Notes: generated by a model from the letters alone, not told the origin. Positions 8,180 through 17,747 are shown, counted from the first letter of the stretch. The stretch is 64,000 bases of DNA from Pseudomonadales bacterium (GCA_022825925.1 JAJDVW010000129.1:32066-96065), one strand, 5' to 3'. Program-made: numbers and translations.

Positions 8180-9013
8180 GTGTACGAGCAGATCACCTAC
8201 GAGGTCGACGACCGTATCCTCACCATCGCCCTCGATCGGCCGGAGCGGCTGAACGCCTTCACCGACCGCATGCAGGAGGAGCTTTGCGACGCCTTCGACC
8301 GGGCGGACGCCGACGATGCGGTCGGGGCCGTCATCGTCACCGGCAGCGGCCGCGGCTTCTGCGCCGGGGCGGACCTCGGGGAGGGCGGTGCGACCTTCGC
8401 CGACGAGCAGCTCGAGCGCGACGGCGGGGGGCTGGTGACCCTGCGCATCTTCGAGTCGAAGAAGCCCGTGATCGCGGCCGTGAACGGGCCGGCCGTCGGC
8501 GTCGGCGCCACCATGACGCTCGCCATGGACATGCGCATCGCGGCCGATGCCGCCCGCTTCGGGTTCGTGTTCGCCCGCCGGGGCATCGTGCCCGAGTCGT
8601 GCTCGAGCTGGTTTCTGCCCCGCATCGTCGGCATCGGCAAGGCGCTCGAGTGGACCCTCTCGGGCCGCATCTTCTCCGCCGACGAGGCCCGGGAGGCCGG
8701 GTTGGTGCGTAGCGTGCACGGCCGGGAAGACCTGCTGCCCGCCGTCAGGAGCCTCGCCCGGGAGATCGCCGACAACTGCTCCCCGGTGTCCGTGGCGCTG
8801 ACCCGCCAGATGATGTGGCGGATGCTCGGCGCCGACCATCCCATGGAAGCGCACAAGGTCGACTCGCGCGCCGTGTTCCACACTGGACGGTCCGCGGACG
8901 CCAGGGAGGGTGTAGAGTCGTTCCTTGAGAAACGCCCGGCGTCGTTTCCGGGTAAAGTAAGCCGCGACCTGCCCGACTTCTTTCCATGGTGGGAGAGCCG
9001 GCAGTTCGAATAG
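8180..9013 (+). CDS. enoyl-CoA hydratase/isomerase (crotonase superfamily)
   Basis: A 277-residue crotonase-fold protein. The signature parts are RPERLNAFTDRM, the oxyanion-hole segment GSGRGFCAGADL, GVGATMTLAMDMRIAAD, and RRGIVPESCSSWFLPRIVG with the candidate catalytic glutamate. It should act on an acyl-CoA in fatty-acid or aromatic catabolism. The start is GTG 8180 with a strong AAAGGAGG site at 8163-8170. It stands alone; neither neighbour is a beta-oxidation gene. The C-terminal LEKRPASFPGK segment and the last helix look complete. Confidence 0.88.
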   Translation: MYEQITYEVDDRILTIALDRPERLNAFTDRMQEELCDAFDRADADDAVGAVIVTGSGRGFCAGADLGEGGATFADEQLERDGGGLVTLRIFESKKPVIAAVNGPAVGVGATMTLAMDMRIAADAARFGFVFARRGIVPESCSSWFLPRIVGIGKALEWTLSGRIFSADEAREAGLVRSVHGREDLLPAVRSLAREIADNCSPVSVALTRQMMWRMLGADHPMEAHKVDSRAVFHTGRSADAREGVESFLEKRPASFPGKVSRDLPDFFPWWESRQFE

Positions 9014-9163
9014 CGCCCCAGCCGCGCAAGTACGGCGAGATGGGACGCGCACCGGTGGGCAGGAGGCCCAGGCACCGTCGGAGACGGATGCGAGCGAAAC
9101 GCACCGGAGGACTCGCGGGAAGCGGTTCCGACCGGGGCAGACAGTTGAACGCAAGGAGTCGTC

Positions 9164-9415
9164 ATGGCAACCCCGAACGCAACCCCGCAGATAGCCCAAA
9201 AGGCCCCGTTCCCCGTGGAAGTCGAAGCCGGAAGGAAGTACTTCTGGTGTGCGTGCGGGCAGAGCGCGAACCAGCCGTTCTGCGACGGTTCCCACCAGGG
9301 GACCGAGTTCACGCCCCTGCCCTACGAGGCTGACGCGAGTCGCACCCTCTACTTCTGCGGGTGCAAGCACAGCAACGGGAAGCCCCTCTGCGACGGGACG
9401 CACAACTCCCTGTAG
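9164..9415 (+). CDS. CDGSH-type iron-sulfur protein with two CDGSH motifs
   Basis: An 83-residue protein with two zinc-finger-CDGSH cores: the first C-C-FCDGSH (ending about residue 45) and the second CGCKHSNGKPLCDGTH (ending near residue 80). Each core supplies three cysteines and one histidine for a 2Fe-2S cluster, so two clusters are expected. Small tandem CDGSH proteins are common in bacteria and are thought to act in electron transfer or cluster handling. ATG 9164 has an AAGGAG site. It sits 22 bases before the DUF349 gene and may be cotranscribed with it. All eight predicted ligands are present. Confidence 0.9.
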   Translation: MATPNATPQIAQKAPFPVEVEAGRKYFWCACGQSANQPFCDGSHQGTEFTPLPYEADASRTLYFCGCKHSNGKPLCDGTHNSL

Positions 9416-9437
9416 CGCCCCATGACGGACCAGGCCC

Positions 9438-12230
9438 ATGCTGTCGAGACTGTTCAGACGCAAGCCGAAGCTGACCGACGCGGATGCCTCGCGCCGGCGC
9501 GAGGCCGTGCTCGCGCTGGACCCGTCCGAAGAGGCCGCTTTCCTCCGCGTCGCGCGGGACGACCCTGACCCCGGCGTACGCGCCGCGGCCATCGCCCGGA
9601 CCGCCTCGACCGAGGCACTCGGCGCGATGCTCGACGAGCCACCGCCGCCGGGAGGCGGGGACCAGGTCGCCGCCATCGCCGACCGCCTGGCGGAACTCGG
9701 CTCGGACCACCCCTTCGCCCGGCACCCACAGGTATTGGTCGCGCGGTTTCGGCAGCAGCCGGACGCGCGGTCCCTCGAAGCCATCGCCGACCCCGAGCAG
9801 GCCGCGCGGGCGCTCCTGGCCGTGCAGGACCTGGACACGCGGACGACCCTCGCTCAGGCCATCCACGACGAGTCCCGGCTCACGGCACTCGAGCATTTCA
9901 CGCGTACCCGCGACAAGGCCGTCCACCGCATCGTGCGAGACCGCCTCGCGGAACTGAAGCGCCTGCGCCAGGAACGCGACGAACTCGTGCGGCGCGCCGA
10001 GTCGCTGCTGGCCTCCGCGGACCGGGTCCGCCCCGACGACGCCCAGCTCGCGGCGAAATGCGATGTCCTGCGGCGCGAGTGGGACACGATCCTGGCCGGG
10101 CTCGAGCGCAACGCCGCGGCCCTCGAGCCCTTCCACCATCCGGGGGCGCCGGTCGAGGCGCTGCGCGCCCGATTCCACCTGCCGGAACTCGCGGTCGCGG
10201 CGGGTCCGCCGTCCGGCGAGGACGGCCTGGAGCTCCGGTCGTTCGAGAGCCTGCTCTCGGACCTGGCCGCCCTCGACCACCGCATCACGGCCGACCCCGG
10301 TGCTTTCGAGCAAACCGATGACCTCACGACGCGGCTGCGGGAACTGCAGGCGCGCTGGAGCGAACACGCCGACCGCGAACCGCCCTCCGACGCGGAAGCC
10401 CGCGTGTTCCGGGATCGCCATCACCGCGTCCACGAACTGATCGAGGCACTCGAGCGGGCCAACCGGACACGCGCCGGCGCCGCCCCACTGCTCACGGCCG
10501 ACACCAGCTTCAAGGCGCCGGAGACGGACGACGACTACGCCACGGTCTGGCGCGTGCAGGCGGAGTCGCGCCGGAACGCCGCGCAGGCGGCCGAACTGCT
10601 CGCCGGCGTCGAGTGGCCCGAGGAGGTCGGACGCCCGCGCTGGATGGACGAGCTGGCCGCCCGCGAGACGGAACTGCGCGCCCTGGACGAACGCTGTCAC
10701 GAGACCTTCTCCGCGGTCCAGACGGAGATCGCCAACGCCATCGAGGCGATGGAGCAGGCGGTCGAGGCCGGCGAGGTGAACGAGGCCTCCCGCATGCAGG
10801 TCGCGGCGAACCGATGGATCCACCGCCTCCCCCGTTCCGCGCAGGACGGACCGGCCGGGCGGCTCGCCAGCCGCTCGGCGCGCCTGCGCGAACTCACCGA
10901 TTGGCAGTCGTTCGCCGAGCGCGGCAAGCGGGAGGTGCTGTGCGAGGAGATCGAAGCCATCGCGGAGCACCCGCTGGCGCCCGACGCGCAGATGGCGCGC
11001 ATCAAGGAACTCCGCGGCCGCGTCCGGGCCCTGGGTCGCCTGCGCTCCGCCACCGACCGGGCCCTGATGGACCGCTTCAACGCCGCGGCCGAGCGCGCCT
11101 TCGAGCCCTGCCGCCGGCACTTCGCGGCCCTCGCCGAGGAACGCCGGTTCAACCTGGAGCAGCGGGAGGTCATCTGCGGCGAACTCGAGACCTTCGTGGC
11201 GGAGAACGACTGGGAGCACACCGACTACCGCGGCGTGGAGCAGATCCTCCGGCAGGCGCGCGCGGAGTGGCGCAACTACCACCCCGTCGACCGCTCCCCC
11301 GGCAAGAAGGTCGATGCGCGCTTCAAGGCGGTCACGGACGCGATCTACGGACACCTGAAGGTGGAGTGGGACCGCAACGTCGCCGCCAAGCAGGCGATCG
11401 TCGAGGAGGCGCGCGGGGCGGTCGAGAGCGGCGCGCCCCTGCCGGACCAGATCAACCTCATGAAGCGCCTGCAGGCCGACTGGAAGCGCGTCGGCACCAC
11501 TCCGCGGCGGGTGGACCAGCAACTGTGGAGGGACTTCCGCGGCATCTGCGACGACGTCTTCCAGGCCCGCGACGTGGAACGCGACGACCGCCGCACGCAA
11601 ACCACCGTCGCGGTCACGGACGCCAACGCGCTCATCGAGGAACTGGAACAGGAGGCCGCCGCCGACACGACGGAAGTGATGGACGCGCGGCAGCTCGCCG
11701 ACTACCGGCGCCGGGCGGAGGCGCTCCCGCGACTCCCGGGCGAGATCGACCGGCGGCTGCGCCGGGCCCTCTCCGACCTCGAGCGCGAGGTAAGGTTGCG
11801 CCGCAACCGGAAGCCGATTCGCGAAAAGCTCGAGTACATCGAGCAGGTCGCCGGGCTCGACGCGGAACTCGCGGAGCTCGAGCGCGAAGCCGACGCCACG
11901 GCGGACTGGGAGCGCCGCGCCGAGTCGATGCGCAGTCTCTTCGCGGCGCGTCTCGACGCGGCGACGCCGGAGGCCGACGAGGAGGCGTTGCGCCGGGCGA
12001 CCATCGAAGCGGAAGTCGGCGCCGGCGTCGAATCGCCCGAGAGCGAGCAGCCGTTGCGGCTCGAGGTGCAGATGGAGCGCCTGCGGGCCGGCATGGGCGC
12101 GCGGGAGCGCGCCGGCGTCGACATCGACCGGCTGCTCGAACGCTGGTGCCGCCACGCGGCCGGGCTGGACGGGGGATCGGACCTGAGGGTGCGCTTCTTC
12201 GCCGCCCTGCGCCAGATCGTGGACGGCTGA
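9438..12230 (+). CDS. DUF349 repeat protein, coiled-coil rich
   Basis: A 930-residue protein dominated by charged helices with many Arg and Glu, typical of DUF349 proteins. Several repeats of the kind EREELCEEIE-(30)-WKRVG can be seen, for example around AEWRNYHPVDRSPGKKVDARFKA (described by its parts AEWRNYHP and DARFKA) and LQADWKRVGTTPR. The N-terminal 200 residues carry HEAT-like helices (DPGVRAAAIART). The family is widespread in gammaproteobacteria; a structural or RNA-associated role has been suggested, but no function is settled. No signal or membrane segment is seen. It converges with the sensor kinase gene, with a hairpin between them. Confidence 0.85.
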   Translation: MLSRLFRRKPKLTDADASRRREAVLALDPSEEAAFLRVARDDPDPGVRAAAIARTASTEALGAMLDEPPPPGGGDQVAAIADRLAELGSDHPFARHPQVLVARFRQQPDARSLEAIADPEQAARALLAVQDLDTRTTLAQAIHDESRLTALEHFTRTRDKAVHRIVRDRLAELKRLRQERDELVRRAESLLASADRVRPDDAQLAAKCDVLRREWDTILAGLERNAAALEPFHHPGAPVEALRARFHLPELAVAAGPPSGEDGLELRSFESLLSDLAALDHRITADPGAFEQTDDLTTRLRELQARWSEHADREPPSDAEARVFRDRHHRVHELIEALERANRTRAGAAPLLTADTSFKAPETDDDYATVWRVQAESRRNAAQAAELLAGVEWPEEVGRPRWMDELAARETELRALDERCHETFSAVQTEIANAIEAMEQAVEAGEVNEASRMQVAANRWIHRLPRSAQDGPAGRLASRSARLRELTDWQSFAERGKREVLCEEIEAIAEHPLAPDAQMARIKELRGRVRALGRLRSATDRALMDRFNAAAERAFEPCRRHFAALAEERRFNLEQREVICGELETFVAENDWEHTDYRGVEQILRQARAEWRNYHPVDRSPGKKVDARFKAVTDAIYGHLKVEWDRNVAAKQAIVEEARGAVESGAPLPDQINLMKRLQADWKRVGTTPRRVDQQLWRDFRGICDDVFQARDVERDDRRTQTTVAVTDANALIEELEQEAAADTTEVMDARQLADYRRRAEALPRLPGEIDRRLRRALSDLEREVRLRRNRKPIREKLEYIEQVAGLDAELAELEREADATADWERRAESMRSLFAARLDAATPEADEEALRRATIEAEVGAGVESPESEQPLRLEVQMERLRAGMGARERAGVDIDRLLERWCRHAAGLDGGSDLRVRFFAALRQIVDG

Positions 12231-12231
12231 C

Positions 12232-12249
12232 CGGAGCGGCTCCGCTCCG
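12232..12249. terminator. bidirectional hairpin between convergent genes
   Basis: CGGAGCG (12232-12238) and CGCTCCG (12243-12249) form a perfect 7-bp stem with a four-base loop between the stops of the DUF349 gene and the sensor kinase gene. There is no clear T-tract on either side, so termination efficiency is uncertain. Confidence 0.45.
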
Positions 12250-12255
12250 AACGGG

Positions 12256-13587
12256 CTATCCCTGCGGGATCTCCAGCGTCACGCGCGCCCCGCCGAGCTT
12301 GCTGTCGGAGATTGCCAGGCGTCCGCCATACGCCTCCACCAGCTCGACGACCACCGCGAGGCCGATCCCCTGGCCGGAATGCACGGAGTCGGCCCGGGCT
12401 CCCCGTTCCAGCACCCGGGCGCGGGCCTCGACCGGCACGCCCGGGCCGTCGTCCTCGACCTCCACGCACACGGTGGCGGCGTCGCGCACCGCGACCCGCA
12501 CCCTCGAACGGCAGTACTTGTAGGCATTCTCGAGCAGGTTGCCGAGCATCTCGAGCAGGTCGCGCTCATCGCCCCGGACGTGGGCCGTCCCGGATATCCC
12601 GACGGCCACGCCCTTCCCCGCGTATGCCTTGTCGAGCGTCCTGCGCAGCCGTTCGATCAGCGGCCCGACCTCCACCGTCTCCCGCGGTACGACGGGGCGC
12701 AGCGCCGCTGCGCGGGAGAGCTGGTGCGCGACCGTGTGCTCCATCCGTTCGAGCTGCTCCCCGAAGAGCCGCTTCTCGTCCGCCGGCAGTCCGGCGCTCG
12801 CATTGTTCAGGACCGCGATGGGGGTCTTCAGGCTGTGCGCGAGATCGCCCATTGCGCGCCGGTAGCGTTCCCCGTTGTCCCGCTCCCGCTCGACGAAACG
12901 GTTGAGGGTACCGGCGAGCCCCGACAGCTCACGCGGATAGTCCTCTCCGATGTCGCCGCGCTGACCCGCCTGGAGCGCTCCGATGCGCTCCGTCATCCGC
13001 CGCACGGGCCCCAGGCCCCAGCGCAGGGCCGCCATCTGGGCCACGACGAGCAGCAACGTCGCGCCCACCAGTCCGACCGCCAGATCGCGCCGGAAACTGG
13101 AGATTTCCGCCCGGTAAGGCGCCTGGTCGGCCAGGACCCAGAACGTCAGCTCGGCGTCGCTCGCGTCCTCCCAGACCACCGTGTAGCCGTACCGGAACAG
13201 GCCGTCCGACCCGCCGTCCCCTTCCAGCGCCTCGAAACTCCCCCGACCCGGCCGCGGCCTTCGCCCCGTCGTTTCGTCCAGCCCCGTCACCAAGAGCGAC
13301 GGCGACCGCCAGACCACCCCGCCGTCCGCCGTGTCGACGTAGGCGTACAGGCCCGAATCCGGCATCGACAGGCGCGGATCCCCCAGTTCGTCGGGGAACT
13401 CGAGCGTGTCGTCCCGGTCCTCCGCCGCCGCGAGCAGGGCATACACGACCAAGCGCATCTGCTCCTCCGCCCCGGAGAGCACGCTCGCGCCGAACGACCG
13501 CTCGAGCAGACCGCCCGTCACCACGAGAAACGTGCCAAGGACGGCCGCGACGGTGACCATGAGCCGCGTCTGGAGGCTTCCCGGCAT
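12256..13587 (-). CDS. PhoQ-like sensor histidine kinase
   Basis: A 443-residue membrane kinase. It has a first membrane segment at about residues 9-28, a periplasmic sensor domain of about 140 residues, a second membrane segment at about 170-190 (VGLVGATLLLVVAQMAAL), a HAMP-like linker, the H-box DLAHSLKTPIAVLNN with the phospho-accepting histidine, and an ATPase domain with N (NLLENAYKY), G1 (VEDDGPGVP) and G2 (GQGIGLAVV) boxes. The H-box with LKTP and the domain plan resemble PhoQ. The signal cannot be told; the periplasmic domain is acidic. It lies eight bases after the response-regulator gene and completes a PepSY/regulator/kinase operon. Confidence 0.88.
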   Translation of the reverse strand: MPGSLQTRLMVTVAAVLGTFLVVTGGLLERSFGASVLSGAEEQMRLVVYALLAAAEDRDDTLEFPDELGDPRLSMPDSGLYAYVDTADGGVVWRSPSLLVTGLDETTGRRPRPGRGSFEALEGDGGSDGLFRYGYTVVWEDASDAELTFWVLADQAPYRAEISSFRRDLAVGLVGATLLLVVAQMAALRWGLGPVRRMTERIGALQAGQRGDIGEDYPRELSGLAGTLNRFVERERDNGERYRRAMGDLAHSLKTPIAVLNNASAGLPADEKRLFGEQLERMEHTVAHQLSRAAALRPVVPRETVEVGPLIERLRRTLDKAYAGKGVAVGISGTAHVRGDERDLLEMLGNLLENAYKYCRSRVRVAVRDAATVCVEVEDDGPGVPVEARARVLERGARADSVHSGQGIGLAVVVELVEAYGGRLAISDSKLGGARVTLEIPQG

Positions 13588-13595
13588 CGCGTCGC

Positions 13596-14270
13596 CTAAT
13601 CGTCCGAGGCGAACCGATACCCTTGGCCGCGCACGGTGCGGATCGGATGCGACGTCCCGGCGGGATCGAGCTTCCTGCGCAGTCGGCCGATGAACACCTC
13701 GATGACGTTGCTCCCCCGGTCGAGGTCCTGTTCGTAGAGGTGCTCGGTGAGTTCCCCCTTGGAGACGACCCGCGGCGCGTTCATGGCGAGGTACTCGAGG
13801 ACGCGGTACTCGAACGCGGTCAGGTCGACCACGGCGCCGTCCATGCGCACGCTCTTGCGCGCCGTGTCCATGACCAGCGGCCCACTCGAGATCACCGGCG
13901 AGGCGTGACCCCGCGAGCGCCGCACGAGGGCGTTCAGCCGGGCAAGCAGCTCCTCCATGTGGAAGGGCTTGGTGAGGTAGTCGTCCGCCCCGGTTTCGAG
14001 GCCCGTGACCTTGTCCTGCCAGTCGCCCCTCGCCGTCAGGATGAGGATCGGGAAGTCCCTGCCCTCCGCCCGCAGCCGCTCGATCACCTCGAGGCCCTCG
14101 ATCTTCGGCAGGCCGAGGTCGACCACCGCGGCGTCGTAGTCGTACTCCCGTCCGTAGTAAAGGGCTTCCTCGCCGTCCGACGCCCGGTCCACCACGAAAT
14201 CGAAGTCCCGCAGGAACCTGTCGATCTGCGCCCGGAGGAGCATCTCGTCCTCGACGAGCAGAACGCGCAC
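13596..14270 (-). CDS. PhoP-like response regulator (OmpR family)
   Basis: A 224-residue two-domain regulator. The receiver domain has the acidic pair VEDE near the start, the phosphorylation aspartate in AAVVDLGLP (about residue 51), the switch threonine in LILTARG and the lysine in YLTKPFHMEE. The C-terminal winged helix ends with the characteristic VRGQGYRF. The start is GTG 14270, one base after the TGA of the PepSY gene, and the cognate kinase follows within eight bases. Targets are unknown; in enterobacteria PhoP controls yrbL, and a YrbL-like gene lies at 6.4 kb, which may be coincidence. Confidence 0.9.
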   Translation of the reverse strand: MRVLLVEDEMLLRAQIDRFLRDFDFVVDRASDGEEALYYGREYDYDAAVVDLGLPKIEGLEVIERLRAEGRDFPILILTARGDWQDKVTGLETGADDYLTKPFHMEELLARLNALVRRSRGHASPVISSGPLVMDTARKSVRMDGAVVDLTAFEYRVLEYLAMNAPRVVSKGELTEHLYEQDLDRGSNVIEVFIGRLRRKLDPAGTSHPIRTVRGQGYRFASDD

Positions 14271-14271
14271 C

Positions 14272-14592
14272 TCAGCCTTCCGGCCGTACTCCGCCGCTGT
14301 CGACGTACACGTTGCGCACCCGGCCTTCGTCGGTGAGGAGGCGCACGCGGTAACCCAGCCTGCCGCCACGCTCAACCGCGGTCGCCGAGAGGATGCGGCC
14401 ATCGAACAGGCGTCGGACCTCGCCGACCGCATGCGCCCGCGTGATGCCGGCGCGATCGGTCGCGAAGTTCGCGGCGCGCCGCGCGACGGCGCCTTCGGCG
14501 GCATCGGCGGGAGCCGCCGGGTAGAGGACGAGGATCGCCAGCAGCAGGGCCGTCGCCCCGGCTCGAACGTGCCGTTTCGCGGACGCAACCAC
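14272..14592 (-). CDS. small secreted PepSY-domain protein
   Basis: A protein of about 106 residues with a signal peptide (hydrophobic ATALLLAILVLYP, cleavage near PADAA) and a single PepSY unit, recognisable in AVGEVRRLFDGRILSATAVE followed by GYRVRLLTDEGRVRNVYVD. PepSY proteins are often the first gene of PhoPQ-like operons and may modulate the sensor in the periplasm. The start is uncertain; GTG 14592 places the signal peptide right at the N-terminus and has TAAGGG upstream. The TGA at 14272-14274 is separated from the response-regulator start by one base. Confidence 0.7.
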   Translation of the reverse strand: MVASAKRHVRAGATALLLAILVLYPAAPADAAEGAVARRAANFATDRAGITRAHAVGEVRRLFDGRILSATAVERGGRLGYRVRLLTDEGRVRNVYVDSGGVRPEG

Positions 14593-14731
14593 GTCGCTGC
14601 CCTTACCGATCCGCTCTTCCTGGAAGCATTGTAACGGTTTCGGGGCGCCATGCCGGACTCGCAGGGCTGTCTCGCGCCGGTGCGGCTGAACGTCGCCTGA
14701 ACCGCCCCCGCGACATCGCACGCCTCGTTCC

Positions 14732-15589
14732 CTAACGAAAAGCCGTTCGGCGTACGCGGTGGGTCTCGTCCAGGTCGACGAGCACGTCGGCCCGGTCGGG
14801 CAGGTCTTCCTGCATCCAGCGCGTGAGCCGCTCGTAGTGCGCGACGAACCGTTCGACCTCGTCGGCATCGAGGCGACGGTCCGGCGGACGGTCGGCTTCC
14901 TGGTCAAGGCGCCACCGTCGAACGGCGGCGAGGCTCGGCACGCGCAGGAAGATCAGGCAGTCGAATCCGGCGAACAGCCGCGCGTACGGACCGCCCAGCG
15001 CGTCGTTGACGTGGCGGCGCCAGCGGCCGTCGGCGTCCGCTTCCGCTTCCAGGCCGTTCACCGGCTCCCGCAGGGCATCCGCGGACTGCGGACGCGCACC
15101 CACGCACCATCCCTCCAGCAACGCGACATCCGCCGGCCCCATGACCCTGCGCGCGCGGTCGGCGCGGTCGTCGACCCCCTTGTCGAACACCGGCACCGCC
15201 ACCTCCCCCGCGCGGCCGAGGGCATCCAGGACCGACTCGCAAAGCCCCACGTCGTGGGTACCCGGAGGCCCGCGGGTGGCGAGCAGCGGATGGACGTCCC
15301 GTCCCAGGCGTTGCCGCGCCGCCCGGGTACGGTAGAAATCGTCGATCGACGTCGCCACGGCGCGCAGGTCGAAGTACGCGCAGGCGGCGACGATCGCCCG
15401 GGCCAGGGTGGACTTCCCCGCCCCCTGACCGCCCGCCAGCGCCACCCGGGCCGGCGCCGCCTCGCGCCAGCGGACCGCGAGCGCCGCCGCCAGCCGGCGC
15501 CAGTCCCGCGGTAGCGCGGGATCGAGGCTCTCGAAACAGCCGCGCTCCCGTCTATCGACAAGCGTGGGATCGTTCGGCAACCTGATCAC
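14732..15589 (-). CDS. D-glycerate 3-kinase-like P-loop kinase
   Basis: A kinase of about 285 residues. It has the Walker A motif LAGGQGAGKSTLAR, then SIDDFYRTRAARQ, TRGPPGTHDVGL, PVFDKGVDDRADR and ALLEGWCVGARPQ. This series is the fingerprint of the plant/proteobacterial D-glycerate 3-kinase (GLYK) family, which phosphorylates D-glycerate to 3-phosphoglycerate. It could work with the hydroxypyruvate-reductase-type enzyme at 4.3-5.3 kb. The start is ambiguous: GTG 15589 avoids overlap with the divergent doxX gene, while GTG 15622 would overlap it. The C-terminal LTRWMQEDLPDRADVLVDL is typical of the family. Confidence 0.82.
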   Translation of the reverse strand: MIRLPNDPTLVDRRERGCFESLDPALPRDWRRLAAALAVRWREAAPARVALAGGQGAGKSTLARAIVAACAYFDLRAVATSIDDFYRTRAARQRLGRDVHPLLATRGPPGTHDVGLCESVLDALGRAGEVAVPVFDKGVDDRADRARRVMGPADVALLEGWCVGARPQSADALREPVNGLEAEADADGRWRRHVNDALGGPYARLFAGFDCLIFLRVPSLAAVRRWRLDQEADRPPDRRLDADEVERFVAHYERLTRWMQEDLPDRADVLVDLDETHRVRRTAFR

Positions 15590-15612
15590 CGGTCGCAACA
15601 AGGGCTCCTCGA

Positions 15613-16185
15613 ATGGAAACACTGCTGGACCTGCTGCTCAAGTTCGAAGCGTTCGAAGCCCGCCTCCGCGGCCATCTCAACGCCGCCGGCGGATACGTGT
15701 CGCTGCTGGTGCTGCGGCTCCTCCTCGGCTACGAGTACTTCACCAGCGGCCTGACGAAGTTCAACGGCAGCAACTGGTTCGGCTCCGTGGAGTTCCCGTT
15801 CCCCTTCTCGGCATTGCCCGTGGAGGCCAACTGGTTCCTCGCGACCTGGTTCGAACTCGTGGGCGCCGCCCTGCTCATCATCGGCCTTGCGACGCGCTAC
15901 GTCGCGGCGAGCCTCATCGTGATCACGCTCGTGGCGATCTACGCGGCGCACCTGCCGGAGGTGGCCGAGGTCATCGACGGCGAGCGGGTGTGGCGCTCGG
16001 TCGGCATCGGCTCCATCGGCGAGTTCTTCGACGGCTACCGGATCAGCGAACGTTGCGCGGACGGCTACTGCACGGGCAACTACAAGCTCCCCGTGATCTA
16101 CCTGTTCATGTTCGTCCCGCTGCTGCTTTCGGGCGGCGGCAGGCTGGCGGTGGACCGGTGGCTCGGCAAGCTGCTCGGGAAGTGA
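15613..16185 (+). CDS. DoxX-family membrane protein
   Basis: A 190-residue inner-membrane protein with four predicted helices: about residues 29-47, 73-92, 96-115 and 160-178. The DoxX signature is the cluster LRLLLGYEYFTSGLTKF near the first helix. The segment between helices 3 and 4 carries two cysteines (CADGYC). Related DoxX proteins occur in redox and metal-peptide clusters, but no partner of that kind is next to it. It is convergent with the MATE gene and divergent from the kinase gene. Confidence 0.8.
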   Translation: METLLDLLLKFEAFEARLRGHLNAAGGYVSLLVLRLLLGYEYFTSGLTKFNGSNWFGSVEFPFPFSALPVEANWFLATWFELVGAALLIIGLATRYVAASLIVITLVAIYAAHLPEVAEVIDGERVWRSVGIGSIGEFFDGYRISERCADGYCTGNYKLPVIYLFMFVPLLLSGGGRLAVDRWLGKLLGK

Positions 16186-16198
16186 CGGCGCGCGCCGA

Positions 16199-17569
16199 TC
16201 ACCCGAGCGCGAACATCCGGATCCGCCGCTCGTTCCGGGACAGCCAACGCAGCCGGGCGAGGAGCACGATGGAGGCCACGGCCAGACCGACGACGAGGCC
16301 GACCCAGAACCCCTCGACCCCCCACGGAGTCCCGAACGCGCCGAATCCCAGGACGGCCCCGCAAGGCAGGGCGATCGCCCAGTAGGCGACCAGCGCGGTG
16401 AGCATCGGCGCGCGGACGTCCTTGTAGCCCCGCAGGGCGCCCACGGCGGTGACCTGGGTGTCGTCCACGAACTGGTAGAGCGCGACGAACAGGAGCAAGC
16501 CCGCCGCGATGTCGATGACCGCCGGGTCGGTCGTGTAGGCGCCGACGATCTCGTAGCGCAACCAGAGGAGAAGGCCGGCGGCCACGACCGCGAACACCGC
16601 GGACGCGCCCACCGCCACGAAGGCCGAGCGGCGCGCGCCGGGCAGGTCGTCGGCGCCCACGTTGTAGCCCACCCGGATCGTGGCGGCCATGCCGAGCGCG
16701 AGGGGCACCATGAACGTGATCCCACCGACGTTCGACGCGACCTGGTGCGACGCGACCGCCTCGACGCCGAGGCGGCCGATCAGGAGGGTCACCACCGAGA
16801 ACACCGCCACCTCGAAGAAGATGGCGATGCCGATCGGCAGCCCGAGCCGCATCAGGCGCCAGATGACGCGCAGGTCCGGTGACGAGAAGCGGGAGAACAC
16901 GCCGGCCCGCCTCACCCGGGAGTACCGCGCCACGCCGATCATCGCGAGGAACTCGCACCACATGACGATGGCGCCCGACACGCCGCACCCGACTCCGCCC
17001 ATGGCGGGAACGCCGAGTCCCCCGAAGACGAACAGGTAGTTGAGGGGCACCTTGAGCGCGAGCCCCGAGAGGGCGACGACCATCGCCGGCGTCGTCCAGG
17101 ACATCCCGTCGCACAGGTTGCGCAGAACGAAGTAGCCGAGGACCGGCACGAGGCCGACGCTCATGGCCGAGAGATACGCCGCGGCGACCGGAATCGCCGC
17201 CGGATCCACGCCGATCAGGCGGTACGCCGTCTCGCCGAACTGCATCGCCCCGACCAGCAGCAGACCGCCCCCGAGCGCGATCCAGAGCGCCTGGCGCACC
17301 ACGGCCCCCGCCTCCGTCTCCCGTCCCGCGCCATGCATCTGCGAGACCAGCGGAGTGACCGACATCGCGATCCCCGACAGCAGCAGCATGGCGGGCCAGT
17401 AGAAGTTCCCGCCCAGCGCGATCCCCGCCAGGTCCACGGCGCTGACGCGGCCCGCCATGATGGCGTCCACCACGCCCATGCCCATCTGGGAGAGCTGCGT
17501 CAGGATGATCGGTCCGGCCAGCACGCCGAGTGCGCCGAGTTCCGTCGCGACGCCGCGTCTGGCCTGCAT
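16199..17569 (-). CDS. MATE-family multidrug/Na+ efflux transporter (NorM-like)
   Basis: A 456-residue transporter with twelve hydrophobic segments arranged as two six-helix halves. The N-terminal signature GPIILTQLSQMGMGVVDAIMAG and the equivalent MRLGLPIGIAIFFE at the beginning of the second half (about residue 235) identify the MATE family. Such exporters expel cationic drugs or metabolites in exchange for Na+ or H+. ATG 17569 gives the usual length. The gene is monocistronic, divergent from the rubrerythrin gene and convergent with doxX. No substrate can be assigned. Confidence 0.9.
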   Translation of the reverse strand: MQARRGVATELGALGVLAGPIILTQLSQMGMGVVDAIMAGRVSAVDLAGIALGGNFYWPAMLLLSGIAMSVTPLVSQMHGAGRETEAGAVVRQALWIALGGGLLLVGAMQFGETAYRLIGVDPAAIPVAAAYLSAMSVGLVPVLGYFVLRNLCDGMSWTTPAMVVALSGLALKVPLNYLFVFGGLGVPAMGGVGCGVSGAIVMWCEFLAMIGVARYSRVRRAGVFSRFSSPDLRVIWRLMRLGLPIGIAIFFEVAVFSVVTLLIGRLGVEAVASHQVASNVGGITFMVPLALGMAATIRVGYNVGADDLPGARRSAFVAVGASAVFAVVAAGLLLWLRYEIVGAYTTDPAVIDIAAGLLLFVALYQFVDDTQVTAVGALRGYKDVRAPMLTALVAYWAIALPCGAVLGFGAFGTPWGVEGFWVGLVVGLAVASIVLLARLRWLSRNERRIRMFALG

Positions 17570-17747
17570 CGTCGGTCCAGCAAGGGGGGTCGGGGCGCGC
17601 GGATTCTACACCCCGGGGCCGCTGGCCGAGCGGTATCCCCCGCCGGCGTCGCCAGACCGCTCCGGGAGGGACTGTCGCATGGAACTGCCGGACCAAACCC
17701 GTATACTTGATGCAGCAAGCCGACCAGCCCCAAGGAGACAACCGCAC

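Noticed and set aside
9309..12155. 948-codon minus-strand reading opposite the DUF349 gene
   Set aside because: A consequence of GC-rich codon use; the plus strand has the recognisable DUF349 repeats, a ribosome site and a matching stop.
14592..14907. Longer start for the PepSY protein
   Set aside because: The extension precedes the signal peptide and overlaps the end of the kinase gene in another frame; an exported protein should begin with its signal.
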